Notes: generated from the letters alone by a model not told the origin. A stretch of DNA of 64,000 nt from an uncultured Oscillospiraceae bacterium (GCA_900549755.1 URPQ01000002.1:1-64000), one strand, 5' to 3'; positions 1-8,193 are shown, counted from the first letter of the stretch. Program-made: numbers and translations.

Positions 1-301
1 CGGCGGAAAGCGCCGAGGAAACCAAGGCGGCATAAGTAGTACGCAGAATTTACTACTGCTTTTACTACTTTTGAGAGCGAAAACATGAGGGGTAATAAAA
101 AGATTTGTGAGGTTCTTCCGATATGAAAAGTGCCGGAAAAGCCCGGAATAACGGGCTATACCGGCATATAAGAACATCTAAAGAGATAATTAGAAATCTA
201 TTAAATGATTATTATAATATTTAGCTATTGCCTCTTTTTTGTATGGTATTTAAACTGTTCATATGCTTGCTTAACATTATAAATTATGTTATACTTAGAA
301 G
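1..301. other. Left edge, non-coding; nested hairpin
   Basis: I see no gene I can defend here. Short open stretches run in from the left edge but all stop by about position 125, and none has a recognisable domain. A strong nested hairpin at 131-166 pairs TGCCGG with CCGGCA and, inside it, AGCCCG with CGGGCT. It could end transcription entering from the left, although no T-run follows. A promoter for the next gene is visible: TTGCTT at 267-272, a 17-nt spacer, TATACT at 290-295. Confidence 0.5.
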
Positions 302-310
302 GTGAAAGAT

Positions 311-1009
311 GTGACCTATGTTATAAGCGATATACATGGTATGTATAAAAAATTCATAGCAATGCTTAAAAAAATAAGCCTCGCGCCCGAAGACGAGCTG
401 TTTATATTGGGCGATATTGTAGACCGCGGGGACGACCCCGTAAAAATACTTGAATACATAATTGATAAGCCGAATATTATTCCGCTGCTTGGCAATCACG
501 AGGTTATGGCGCTCGATATTTTAAAACGCATAAATATAGAAATAACCGCTGAAAATGCCGAAACACAGATAGATGAACAGACAATCAGGGATTTAATGGA
601 TTATCAGCTTGACGGCGGCATGCCGACCTTAAAGAGCTTTAAAGCTTTGGCGCCCGACAAGCGAAACGCGCTTATTGATTTTATGGAGGATTTTTTGCCG
701 TATGAAGCGATTGATATAAAAGATAGGACCTTTGTTTTGGTTCACGCGGGGCTCGGTAATTTCAGAGAGGATAAAAGGCTTTCCGAATACACCCTGCCCG
801 AGCTGCTTGAAATGCGCCCCGATTATGAAAGGCAATATTTCAGCGACAATTCGATTTATATTGTTTCAGGTCATACTCCCACGCAGACAATTAACGGCAA
901 AGCGGAAATATATCAAGCACATAACAATATTGTAATTGACTGCGGCGCCGCGTTCGGCGGCAAGCTTGCCTGCTTAAGACTTGAAGATATGAAAGAATTT
1001 TATGTTTAA
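311..1009 (+). CDS. PPP-family metallophosphatase (Ser/Thr phosphatase / ApaH-like)
   Basis: Cytosolic phosphatase of the PPP superfamily, 232 residues. The metal-binding signatures are all present and in order: SDIHG near residue 6, GDIVDRG at 34-40, GNHE at 61-64, HAGL at 145-148 and SGHT near 186-189. These bind the dinuclear metal centre in phosphoprotein phosphatases and diadenosine tetraphosphatases; the sequence does not settle which substrate is used. I chose the GTG at 311 over the GTG at 302 because an AGAAGGTG ribosome site lies just upstream of it, and because relatives begin immediately before the DxH motif. It stands alone, with its own promoter at 267-295, at the left end of the RNA-repair island. 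2',3'-cyclic phosphate or nucleotide chemistry would fit the island, but that is inference. Confidence 0.85.
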   Translation: MTYVISDIHGMYKKFIAMLKKISLAPEDELFILGDIVDRGDDPVKILEYIIDKPNIIPLLGNHEVMALDILKRINIEITAENAETQIDEQTIRDLMDYQLDGGMPTLKSFKALAPDKRNALIDFMEDFLPYEAIDIKDRTFVLVHAGLGNFREDKRLSEYTLPELLEMRPDYERQYFSDNSIYIVSGHTPTQTINGKAEIYQAHNNIVIDCGAAFGGKLACLRLEDMKEFYV

Positions 1010-1111
1010 AAACAGCTTTTAATATTAGAAAAGTGCAAAAGCTTGCTTACAATCACAAAGTTTAAAGCAATCATAGTAAAAAGCATATGGTGTTATGCGG
1101 AAAGGCATATT

Positions 1112-1856
1112 ATGAACTACCAAAATGAGCTTGAAAAAATACCATTTTATAAATTGCATCCATCGTATATACCATTCGTAGGTCGGAATTACGATGAATA
1201 TAAAATATTGCAAATTTCTGAAAGTCATTATTGTGAAGCAATAACAGACAGAGAAAAATACGGTATACGATATTTTGAAAATTGGTTTTCAACAAAATGC
1301 GCCGAGGTTGAAAACAACTTAATCGGAGAAAACTTTACACGAAATGTCTGCAATGGCGTATTAAAGAATGAGAATACTTTTCGCAATTTTGATAATCCTT
1401 TGCGTTCATTTTGCAATATAGTTTTAAAATACGGCAATATAAGGCTAAGCAAGTACAATGATAACAGAAAGAATTATTCTTATTTTGCGTTTATGAATTT
1501 TTATCAAATTCCGGCTTTTAAAGACAAAGCCTGTTTTAAAGATGCCTTTTACAAAGAAGCCAAAAGCGAAAATATTCCCAAAGACGAACAGTATAAAATA
1601 ATTGAAAAAGTGGAGAAATGAATCAACATCATTGATTGATGAAGTAATTGATATTTTGAATCCGAGAGCAGTAGTTTTTACTTCAATTGACGCTTGGGAG
1701 TCTTATGACAATAATAACGGAAAATATAAAAATGATAATAGAATAATTCGCTCAGCCCATCCTAATTGGCCATGGAATAAATTTCAAAGAAAATTAGACA
1801 AAACGGGAAAACAGGCTTTTGAAGATGGATTAAAACGAATATATTTGTGCGAATGA
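1112..1856 (+). pseudogene. Uracil-DNA-glycosylase-like protein, frameshifted
   Basis: Two overlapping frames together give one protein of about 247 residues. The first runs from the ATG at 1112 (GGAAAGG site upstream) to a TGA at 1619-1621. The second continues to 1856. Removing one A from the A5 run at 1605-1609 joins them smoothly into EKWRNES and onward. The first part has a strand ILQISESHY resembling the active-site loop of the uracil-DNA-glycosylase superfamily. The second has the core strand NPRAVVFTSIDAW and a later HPNWPW resembling the conserved His loop of that fold. The family assignment is by motif resemblance only. Base composition is AT-rich compared with neighbours, suggesting transfer. 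It may be a real pseudogene, a phase-variable gene, or a sequencing error in the homopolymer. Confidence 0.6.
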
Positions 1857-1954
1857 TTTATTTCTATATTCTAATCTTAAATAGTTTGAATGTTATTTGA
1901 GAATGAAAGACGGAAATGTTCAAATTATTTTATCTGATAAATTATTATGTAAAA

Positions 1955-1992
1955 TTTTACCTGCCGGACTGATACAGTCCGGCAGGTAGTTT
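1955..1992. terminator. Bidirectional hairpin terminator
   Basis: A perfect 12-bp stem (ACCTGCCGGACT at 1959-1970 with AGTCCGGCAGGT at 1976-1987) is flanked by AAAATTTT on one side and a short T-rich run on the other. It lies between the convergent UDG-like gene (+) and the P-loop gene (-) and can serve both. Confidence 0.8.
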
Positions 1993-2038
1993 ATCCAATA
2001 CTTAAAAATTCTTTTTCAGTAAGTATTATATCTGTTTT

Positions 2039-2464
2039 TTAAAATACCGGAGATTTAAGCACCGAGCAAATAAGAAAATTATTATTTGAAGCCCCATTTT
2101 CGTAAAATACCGGCGTGCGAAAAAACATAATTGTATCGGCTGTTTCAAAAATATTTTGAAAAACCGATTTTGATTTCTCGTCATATCCGCCTGAAAATTC
2201 GCCGTCTGACAGTACAGATTTTTTGTTTAAAACGAGTTTGAGCAACGTGCCGCAATTTTCACTTTTATATTTCGTAATATTGAAATTGTTTTCAAACATT
2301 TTTTCAAAGGTCAAATGCAATACGTTAATGTCATTATCGGAAACAAGCGAATTTGCGATTGTTTCCAGTCCCGAACCGGGTCTCCCCATTATTACACAAA
2401 GCTGTCCCTTTTCCACCCCTCCGCCGATGGTTTTATTTAACTCTTTCAACTTAAATTTAAGCAT
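2039..2464 (-). CDS. Small P-loop-like protein with degenerate Walker A
   Basis: 141-residue protein, last gene of the cREC-rtcB operon; its ATG shares one base with the rtcB stop (TAATG). The N-terminus resembles the RecA/DnaB/KaiC ATPase fold: a lead-in IGGGVEKGQLCVIMG, then a loop GRPGSGLET that matches a Walker A motif except that the essential lysine is replaced by leucine. A later ADTIMFF strand could correspond to Walker B but has no acidic end. It is shorter than normal KaiC/RecA domains. I infer a nucleotide-binding relic or non-hydrolysing partner of the RNA-repair proteins. A specific function cannot be assigned. Confidence 0.7.
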   Translation of the reverse strand: MLKFKLKELNKTIGGGVEKGQLCVIMGRPGSGLETIANSLVSDNDINVLHLTFEKMFENNFNITKYKSENCGTLLKLVLNKKSVLSDGEFSGGYDEKSKSVFQNIFETADTIMFFRTPVFYENGASNNNFLICSVLKSPVF

Positions 2465-3591
2465 TATTTCGTTTGCTTACCTCCATGCTCGCTTGCCTTG
2501 AAATTATATATAGGCTTTAAAATTTTATTGACCGTTACGGTCTCGGAAATATTTTTTAATATTTCCTCCATAGGCTTATATACAAACGGCGATTCGTCAA
2601 TCGTGTCCTTTGATATGCTGGTTGTAAAAATGCCCTCCATTGACTTTTTGAATTGTGAAAGCGTAAAGCTTTGCTCCGCGTCCCTGCGGTTCATCAGTCT
2701 GCCGGCGCCGTGCGGTGCGGAGCAGTTCCAATCACTGTTGCCAAGTCCCGTGCAAAGCAGGCTGCCGTCGCGCATATTCATAGGGATAAGCAGCCGTTCG
2801 CCCTTACTTGCCGATACCGCGCCCTTGCGGAGTATCATATTGTCGGTGTCAATATAATTGTGAATTGTTTCAAAGCTTTCTTCCTCGTGAAGCTTTAATC
2901 CGTCAACAATTACTTCCTTTATCACGGTGCGGTTAAGCGCGGCAAATCGCTGCATGAGCTGCATATCGTGAAGATAGCTTTGCATAGAGTCACCCTCTAA
3001 AAAGGCAAGCTCATACGGCATTTCGCTCTGCTTTCTGCCGCCGCAGGCGTTATATGCCTTTTTTTGATAATATTCGGCTACCCTGAGCCCTAAATTTCGA
3101 CTGCCTGTGTGTATAACAAGATAAAGGCTTTCGCCGTCTGTATCAATTTCAATGAAATGATTTCCGCCGCCAAGTGTGCCTATGCTTTCCTTTGCACGGC
3201 GTGTATCTATTTTTTTTACACATTCAAGCTCGTATATGTCAATTCTGCCGTGACTGCGGTGCGCACGCTCACGGACATTTCGCCCAAACGGAATATTCTG
3301 CCTTATAAAGCTGTCAAGCTTCGGCAGCTCAAGCCGCTTTTCTTTTAATTTCACCGTCAGTATACCGCACCCTATATCCACGCCTACTATATTGGGAACA
3401 ATTTTATCGGTCACCGTCATAGTAGTGCCTATGGTGCAGCCCTTGCCGGCATGAACATCCGGCATAATGCGTATCTTGCTTCCGGACGAATACTCCATAT
3501 CGCAAAAAGCCTTTATCTGACCTGCGGCAGAGGGCTCTAAATTATCGGTATAAACCAAAGCGGTATTATATTTTCCGGTTATTTCAATCAT
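2464..3591 (-). CDS. rtcB: RNA-splicing ligase RtcB
   Basis: GTP- and Mn2+-dependent RNA ligase that seals RNA ends carrying 2',3'-cyclic or 3'-phosphate to 5'-OH ends, as in tRNA repair. At 375 residues it belongs to the shorter bacterial RtcB group. Signature segments are in order: DVHAGKG at 45-51, GVDIGCG at 70-76 (metal-binding Asp and Cys), GGGNHF at 141-146, HTGSRN at 161-166, RKGAVSA near 255-261 and SAPHGAGR at 291-298, whose His294 corresponds to the residue that is guanylylated. I chose the ATG at 3591 because a GGAGG site lies just upstream and the homologous N-terminus begins there; an in-frame ATG exists 10 codons earlier. It overlaps the upstream cREC gene by 8 nt, indicating translational coupling. 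Confidence 0.95.
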   Translation of the reverse strand: MIEITGKYNTALVYTDNLEPSAAGQIKAFCDMEYSSGSKIRIMPDVHAGKGCTIGTTMTVTDKIVPNIVGVDIGCGILTVKLKEKRLELPKLDSFIRQNIPFGRNVRERAHRSHGRIDIYELECVKKIDTRRAKESIGTLGGGNHFIEIDTDGESLYLVIHTGSRNLGLRVAEYYQKKAYNACGGRKQSEMPYELAFLEGDSMQSYLHDMQLMQRFAALNRTVIKEVIVDGLKLHEEESFETIHNYIDTDNMILRKGAVSASKGERLLIPMNMRDGSLLCTGLGNSDWNCSAPHGAGRLMNRRDAEQSFTLSQFKKSMEGIFTTSISKDTIDESPFVYKPMEEILKNISETVTVNKILKPIYNFKASEHGGKQTK

Positions 3592-3892
3592 TTGTTTTCC
3601 TCCAATATCGGTTGATTTCACGCTGCATATTTTCTCTGCCTACGAGATTTTGAGTGTGCTGCTTGATAGGATAAAAGGTTTTTCTTTCGGCAAGCCAATC
3701 GATAAGCTTTATTCCGTCTCCTCCGTCGGCGGCATAATCTCCTAAATCGTGGTCGCAGTTTATTTCTTCGATTTCGTTTTTTTCCGCTTCGCAATGAATA
3801 ATTTTCAGTTTTGCCTCATTCACGCTGCGGCAGTGAAAATATCCGTTCGGTGCGGGTCTTATATCGTCAAGCCATATTTTAATTATATTCAT
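3584..3892 (-). CDS. Cyclic-phosphate-processing receiver-like (cREC) protein
   Basis: 102-residue single-domain protein with a receiver-like fold. It has an acidic WLDDIRPAP segment (Asp9, Asp10), a CDHDLGD segment (Asp47, Asp49) and a C-terminal HTQNLVGRENM segment, matching the family's usual HSxNPVGxxNM pattern. This family (cREC_REC) has been proposed from comparative genomics to process cyclic phosphates in RNA-repair operons. The direct overlap with rtcB agrees with that: it could prepare or remove 2',3'-cyclic ends that RtcB seals. It is not a response regulator, because no phosphoacceptor-lysine pattern is seen. A hairpin (TGCGGCT at 3917-3923 with AGCCGCA at 3938-3944) sits just upstream of the start and may modulate translation. 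No obvious promoter lies between it and the DIP1984-like gene 209 bp upstream, so read-through is plausible. Confidence 0.8.
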   Translation of the reverse strand: MNIIKIWLDDIRPAPNGYFHCRSVNEAKLKIIHCEAEKNEIEEINCDHDLGDYAADGGDGIKLIDWLAERKTFYPIKQHTQNLVGRENMQREINRYWRKTND

Positions 3893-4101
3893 AATATCAC
3901 TTTCATTTCGGAAACCTGCGGCTTGAAACCGAACCTCAGCCGCAATGAGTAAGGTTTTTATGCAGAGGCGGCGTAAAAAACCATAAATTCACATTAAACA
4001 GTTTTTTATAACGGAAATTTTATAACAAATTCAAAAACTTAAACCTTAAACCCGAACCTGTTATCTTCCTTTTAAGCTGTATGCTCTGCAACGGAAAGGC
4101 T

Positions 4102-4611
4102 TTAAAAATCGATTTCAAGGGTTACGCTGTTATTCAGCGTATCAAGCGCCGTTTGCAGTGCCGATAATTCGTCAAACGCCCTGTCATACTCTTCCTTTAC
4201 CGTCTTTCTGTCGTAATTTATATATCTGTAATCTATAATGCTTGTTCGGCTGTAATATTCCTGATTTTCTCTTGATTTCGGCAGTCTTGCTTTCATTTCG
4301 GCAAGCTTTTTAACCTTTTTTGAAAGCTGAGGAATATATACAAGCGCCTCGTCAACCGTAAGCTCAAAACCGGGCAGAGTGTGCGTTGTGTTAAAGAGAT
4401 TTATTGCGTGCTTTAATTTGATTACTCTGTTTCCGAGTTTTTCCAATGCTTTTTGCGTTTCTGTATAATCATATTCCGGGCGCACGCTTTCGGGATCCTC
4501 GCCCATAGCGGCAAGAAAGGTGCTGCTCTCCGCCTCTTCCGCAAGAAGTAAATCGTATTCGTCGTTCAGCTTTTTAAGCAACTTGTTAGCCTGTGCAGAT
4601 GTATATTTCAT
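4102..4611 (-). CDS. DIP1984-family (septicolysin-like) protein
   Basis: 169-residue protein matching the DIP1984/septicolysin family of small, highly alpha-helical cytosolic proteins. Two heptad-rich helical stretches (about residues 5-65 and 85-165) predict a coiled-coil bundle. The ATG at 4611 is preceded by AAAAAAGGAGC; the longer frame upstream runs through the promoter and is not used. No enzyme motif is visible and the name septicolysin should not be read as proven toxin activity. Members are often seen near RtcB and WYL regulators; that is my recollection, not something tested here. It is driven by one of the five shared-motif promoters. Confidence 0.75.
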   Translation of the reverse strand: MKYTSAQANKLLKKLNDEYDLLLAEEAESSTFLAAMGEDPESVRPEYDYTETQKALEKLGNRVIKLKHAINLFNTTHTLPGFELTVDEALVYIPQLSKKVKKLAEMKARLPKSRENQEYYSRTSIIDYRYINYDRKTVKEEYDRAFDELSALQTALDTLNNSVTLEIDF

Positions 4612-4641
4612 TTTAACCGCTCCTTTTTTCTTTCTGATATT

Positions 4642-4664
4642 ATTATATGAAACGGTATGTACCG
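4642..4664 (-). promoter_or_regulatory. Island promoter A (CGGTACAT-N9-TATAAT)
   Basis: On the minus strand CGGTACAT (4657-4664) is followed by exactly 9 nt and a consensus -10 TATAAT (4642-4647). The -35 position has no TTGACA-like hexamer. A secondary palindrome CGGTA-CA-TACCG overlaps the motif. It drives the DIP1984-like gene and possibly the cREC-rtcB genes beyond it. Confidence 0.75.
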
Positions 4665-4722
4665 AAAATGGGATATAAAAATCCCGACTTTCCAAAATAA
4701 ATTCAGAAAGTCGGGCTTACCG

Positions 4723-5421
4723 CTATATCAACCTTTGATAATCCCAAATTAAATAGTCCAATAATCGGGGGGTAACATTTTTATTGTCTCTTTTTAGTAA
4801 AGTTACACATTCGCTGATAATCTGCTGTGCATCATCAATAGTTATATCTTTATTTACACTATTTATAAAACGCATTAACATACGATCTGGTTTTACAGTA
4901 TTTTCATTACCTGCTAACATATAAAGGTATTTTAGCATAATACCACTGCTTTGTCCTTTTATATTCAAAATTTCTTTTTCTAAATTACAACGATGTTCAC
5001 CGAAACATTTTTGAAAATCAGCTAATGTGTTAATTTTATATTTTTGAAAAATCTTTGCTATTTCATATACAGCTTCCGATTTCAATATTCCGTTTCTGGA
5101 AGAAGTATGCTGATGATTTTTTAAGACAATATCTGTAAATTCATCAATACTTTTAAATCTTTCCACATTTTCAATAAATTCTTTTATTGTATGTTCAGGC
5201 TTTATAGTACCGCTTTTTTCATCTGAAACTATATTGAAATAATTCATATAATTTGTATAAGTATTTTTAGAAGAAGTGTTGTTTGCGGCAATTGAAAAAA
5301 CTGCTTCTAAAAGACAAATCGGCAGCGCTTTAGGGAAGCAGTAATTCGGATCGGTCTTTGACAAATCCAAAGACTCTTTACACTTTTTCGCCAAGTTTTC
5401 AACATCGTTATTACTATACAT
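4723..5421 (-). CDS. HhH-containing, DNA-glycosylase-like protein
   Basis: 232-residue AT-rich gene starting at the ATG at 5421 (AAAAAAGGAG site). The middle has EILNIKGQSSGIMLKYL followed by a VKPDRMLMRF stretch, which resembles the helix-hairpin-helix and following Asp-containing segment of the HhH-GPD base-excision glycosylase fold. The hairpin glycines are poorly conserved and no iron-sulfur cysteines follow, so catalysis is doubtful. The first 100 residues are helical and unfamiliar. The coding frame extends upstream through a hairpin region; I reject that extension. The promoter is not obvious. It sits between two motif-driven units of the island. Confidence is good that it is a gene and low on function. 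Confidence 0.7.
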   Translation of the reverse strand: MYSNNDVENLAKKCKESLDLSKTDPNYCFPKALPICLLEAVFSIAANNTSSKNTYTNYMNYFNIVSDEKSGTIKPEHTIKEFIENVERFKSIDEFTDIVLKNHQHTSSRNGILKSEAVYEIAKIFQKYKINTLADFQKCFGEHRCNLEKEILNIKGQSSGIMLKYLYMLAGNENTVKPDRMLMRFINSVNKDITIDDAQQIISECVTLLKRDNKNVTPRLLDYLIWDYQRLI

Positions 5422-5462
5422 TATAAACTTCTCCTTTTTTAATATATTTATAATTATAAATC

Positions 5463-5488
5463 GCCGCCATAGAAAAATCAACGGCGGC
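5463..5488 (-). terminator. GC-rich hairpin between genes
   Basis: GCCGCC (5463-5468) pairs with GGCGGC (5483-5488) around a 14-nt loop. It lies between the end of the upstream four-gene unit and the HhH-like gene. There is no clear T-run, so it may be a weak terminator or attenuator. Confidence 0.4.
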
Positions 5489-5546
5489 AAATATACTTTG
5501 TATATACTCACAAATAAGCTTCTATCTTTTATTGCATTATCACGCA

Positions 5547-6461
5547 CTAAAATTGCTGCAATAAATTCCAAATTCCGTCCTCAGGCTCGCCGATTTCGGG
5601 GCCGCCTATACCGGCAGGCTTTAATTTTCCGTTTCCGTCAAAAAGCATATCAATATTTACCTGCGGAGGGCCTTTGAAATATTCGGTCAATGCAGCTTTG
5701 TCCGAAAACATTTCCAACGCGCCGTATGAACACCTGAAATCCTCATTATCGCGCGCAAAAAGCGTTGGGTCTCGCAGCAGCGGTGAAGGCGTATCAAACA
5801 ATTTTTCAATTACATATCCCCTTTCTTTATACTTCTGTTCGCTGTAAATTTTATATAGTGTCTCAACATTCGCTGCAAGATTCGGGTATGAAACATTTTT
5901 TTCGTTAAGCTCAAAAAGGAATTTAATGAACGGAGATATTTCCAGATCGTATGTTTCGTTAATTTTGAGAATTCCCATTATAAAGCTTCTTAACGGCTTT
6001 AAATTAGGAAAAAAGGTGCTGACATACCGTTCACGCAAAATTGCTTCCTTTTCATAAGAGTCCTTTGGACCGAGCTTTGCAAATTGCTTGATAAAACCGA
6101 AAACCCGATCGTCACCGGGCGTTTTTAGACGACCATAATATTGCTTTTTCAAACCCTTGGGGCAGGTGACGGATTTATCGCAGGTATGATAAAGATAAAT
6201 GTAATATTCACAGCATTCACCATACGGGCAGGCAGGCTTTTTGGGTGCGGCGGTGTTCGGCGGAGCTTTTTCGGGCACAGCTTTAGTTATTTCGGGCTTT
6301 TCTTTTTTTTCCTCGGCCGAGTTAAGTTTCGGCGTTTGCTGTATCGGCGCGGGAGGGGTTTCGTCTATAATGCCGCAGAATTTCAAACCGTCGTTTATAT
6401 CCTTGCGAACGCTGTCTATCTTTTTATTTATAAAATCTATTGCCGAGTCTAATCTTCCCAT
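5547..6461 (-). CDS. Unknown cysteine-motif protein
   Basis: 304-residue protein with no family I recognise. It begins with a charged helix (to about residue 30), then a Pro/Lys/Glu-rich linker (about 37-75), then a Cys cluster at about 78-100 of the form CPYGECC...C...C suited to zinc binding, and then a predicted helical C-terminal domain of about 200 residues. The ATG at 6461 has a GGAGGG site and shares one base with the stop of the small Cys-rich gene upstream; an ATG 5 codons earlier lacks a ribosome site. It is the last gene of the four-gene unit driven by island promoter B. No enzyme motif is visible. Confidence 0.7.
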   Translation of the reverse strand: MGRLDSAIDFINKKIDSVRKDINDGLKFCGIIDETPPAPIQQTPKLNSAEEKKEKPEITKAVPEKAPPNTAAPKKPACPYGECCEYYIYLYHTCDKSVTCPKGLKKQYYGRLKTPGDDRVFGFIKQFAKLGPKDSYEKEAILRERYVSTFFPNLKPLRSFIMGILKINETYDLEISPFIKFLFELNEKNVSYPNLAANVETLYKIYSEQKYKERGYVIEKLFDTPSPLLRDPTLFARDNEDFRCSYGALEMFSDKAALTEYFKGPPQVNIDMLFDGNGKLKPAGIGGPEIGEPEDGIWNLLQQF

Positions 6462-6667
6462 TAAAGTTCCCTCCATTTTTTAAACTGTTTGCAATAATTT
6501 CCCTCGAACGCCATATGTCCCGAGGTATCGAGACTGTGAACCCCTGCCGAGCATTGACCCCGTACGGAATTAGTATCGGTTTCCGCCCCAAAACAGGTCT
6601 TTTTTCTTGCGCCCTGCCAATTATCGCAGGTGGCGCAGCATTTATTGATTTTCGGCACACTGAACAT
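6461..6667 (-). CDS. Small cysteine-rich protein, putative zinc binder
   Basis: 68 residues with six cysteines (Cys10, Cys11, Cys14, Cys25, Cys39, Cys59) and a central His. The CCxxC plus distant Cys pairs suggest one or two zinc sites. It has a GAGGAGG ribosome site, follows the 67-residue gene after a 16-nt gap, and its stop overlaps the next start by one base (TAATG). The coupling suggests it is made stoichiometrically with the larger Cys-motif protein. I do not recognise a family. Confidence 0.65.
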   Translation of the reverse strand: MFSVPKINKCCATCDNWQGARKKTCFGAETDTNSVRGQCSAGVHSLDTSGHMAFEGNYCKQFKKWREL

Positions 6668-6683
6668 ATTATTTTTTCCTCCT

Positions 6684-6887
6684 CTACATATTGAGCGTCA
6701 TAATAAGCTGATCGCCCTTTGCTATTTGCCTGCCGTAAAAATCGGTGGTAATATCGAGCTTTGCATTATATTTGCCTTTGATCTTTCCCGAAAAATCTTT
6801 TATTTGCTTGTTTCCGGTTGAAGTATCAAGCTCGATAAAACCGATAATTTTACCCGTCCAATCCTGTACCTTAATTCTTTCAATCAT
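6684..6887 (-). CDS. Small beta-strand-rich unknown protein
   Basis: 67 residues, predicted to form an all-beta small barrel. Alternating hydrophobic strands (KVQDWTGKIIGFIEL, GNKQIKDFSG, AKLDITTDFYG) are joined by turns. No signal peptide or cysteine. The ATG shares one base with the stop of the upstream 350-residue gene and a GGAGG site is present. Similar strand-turn repeats occur in small proteins linked to phage or stress islands, but I cannot name a family. Confidence 0.65.
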   Translation of the reverse strand: MIERIKVQDWTGKIIGFIELDTSTGNKQIKDFSGKIKGKYNAKLDITTDFYGRQIAKGDQLIMTLNM

Positions 6888-7939
6888 TACTTTTCCTCCT
6901 GTTCAAGCCAGGTTCCCGTTTTATCGCTGAAAACGGATAACTGGGAGTCGGTTATATTATGTATAATTCTGCTGAGCGCTTTTCTCTCGAGCGGCACCTC
7001 ATAAGGATAGCCTTCAAGTATTTTTAAAATATCCTGTTGACGCAGATGCTTTTCACTGCTTGAATGCTCCTTTAAAATTAAATATACAAAGAGCGGCGCC
7101 ATACTTTTCCTTGAATTTGTCTTTTTAGGTCTGAAAAGGTTATCAAGCTCCTCATCGCTCATAAGCTCATATCTTTCAATTTGCAGCCGATAGGTGTTAT
7201 CAACCGTTTCCTTTGAAATACAATATTTATGCAGCACCATAGCCGCCGCCAATAAACGGGCTTCGTTTTTTATAACAATTTCGGGAGCGTTAAGGCTTAA
7301 CAGCCTACAAAGCCTTGTTGCCTGTATAACATATTCATAAGCGCAAATATTGTTTCCCACACGTTTTTCTGCTTCCTTAATAAGCGATTTGCAATATGAA
7401 TTGTAAAATCTTTTTTCGTCTTTGGTTACGGAAACATCCATATACTCCCTGAAAAAATCCTTTTCATCCTTTGTTAATTCGGCGCCCTTTGTGAATTTGC
7501 CCGAAAGCTCTTTGAGATAATCCGCCGTATCAAGCCGGTCTGATATATCGTGAACGGTATCATATTTTAAATCCTTGGAATTTAATGATTTTACAAAAAT
7601 CTGCCACACATTAAAAAGTCGTACGTTTCCGTTTTCTTCGCAAAATACCTTTTGTGCCGTTTCCTCACTCCCGTCTAATTCTTCGTATTTTTCGGCAATT
7701 CCTTTAAGATCGGAATAAAGCCTTTTAAATTCCGAGCAAACCGAGTTGCGGTCCTCCATTGTCCAATCCATTTTGCAGCGGTAACTGTATTTTTCTTCAC
7801 AAAGTGACAGCTCGTTCGGAAATTCGGGAATATAAAGCACGCCGTCACCGTCGGTTCGGTCAAACATTAAATAAATGTATTCTAAGGGTGTTATATCGGA
7901 TTCAAAGGATAAAGTTTGCATTTCTGTTTCTTTTGTCAT
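6887..7939 (-). CDS. Unknown protein with C-terminal winged-helix like that of the WYL regulator
   Basis: 350-residue protein, first gene of a four-gene unit. Residues 1-270 are mostly helical and unfamiliar. The last ~75 residues closely resemble the N-terminal winged helix of the island's WYL regulator. Both share ILKE[HY]S, a Q-x-DI segment, LE and ERKA[LI]SR, at matching spacing. The duplicated DNA-binding domain suggests that the two proteins bind related sites or regulate each other. The start ATG at 7939 has an AAGGAG site 8 nt upstream. Expression comes from island promoter B, the best palindromic copy of the motif. Confidence 0.75.
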   Translation of the reverse strand: MTKETEMQTLSFESDITPLEYIYLMFDRTDGDGVLYIPEFPNELSLCEEKYSYRCKMDWTMEDRNSVCSEFKRLYSDLKGIAEKYEELDGSEETAQKVFCEENGNVRLFNVWQIFVKSLNSKDLKYDTVHDISDRLDTADYLKELSGKFTKGAELTKDEKDFFREYMDVSVTKDEKRFYNSYCKSLIKEAEKRVGNNICAYEYVIQATRLCRLLSLNAPEIVIKNEARLLAAAMVLHKYCISKETVDNTYRLQIERYELMSDEELDNLFRPKKTNSRKSMAPLFVYLILKEHSSSEKHLRQQDILKILEGYPYEVPLERKALSRIIHNITDSQLSVFSDKTGTWLEQEEK

Positions 7940-7969
7940 ACTCAGGGCTCCTTATCATTTATAGCTTTA

Positions 7970-8004
7970 ATTATAGCGTTTGCGATGTACCGCACGCGGT
8001 ACAT
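7970..8004 (-). promoter_or_regulatory. Island promoter B with perfect palindromic operator
   Basis: The 20-bp palindrome ATGTACCGCACGCGGTACAT at 7985-8004 has 9-bp arms with a 2-nt centre. On the minus strand its CGGTACAT arm (7985-7992 in plus coordinates) lies 9 nt from the -10 TATAAT (7970-7975). No consensus -35 is present; the palindrome occupies that position. It drives the four genes from 7939 down to 5547. Confidence 0.8.
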
Positions 8005-8093
8005 AGATTTTTGCGTGCGATTTTTGAAAGCGAGAGAATTGTATCACAGGATTTTTTAAAAAACAACTAAATAAGGACTTCAAAGCCGAAGCG

Positions 8094-8125
8094 TACCGTT
8101 TTTGGTACACAGCCCGCGTTAAAAT
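8094..8125 (+). promoter_or_regulatory. Island promoter C (plus strand)
   Basis: TACCG (8094-8098), 4 nt, then TGGTACAC (8103-8110), 9 nt and a -10-like TAAAAT (8120-8125). This is the same geometry as the minus-strand copies, with two mismatches in the 8-mer. It points at the DUF2779 nuclease gene and is divergent from promoter B about 100 bp away. Confidence 0.65.
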
Positions 8126-8193
8126 ATAATATGTTGAAAAAAGCGGTGAAATACAGTAAAATTATATTATTAAATGTAAGCGGAGGTCGGGAT

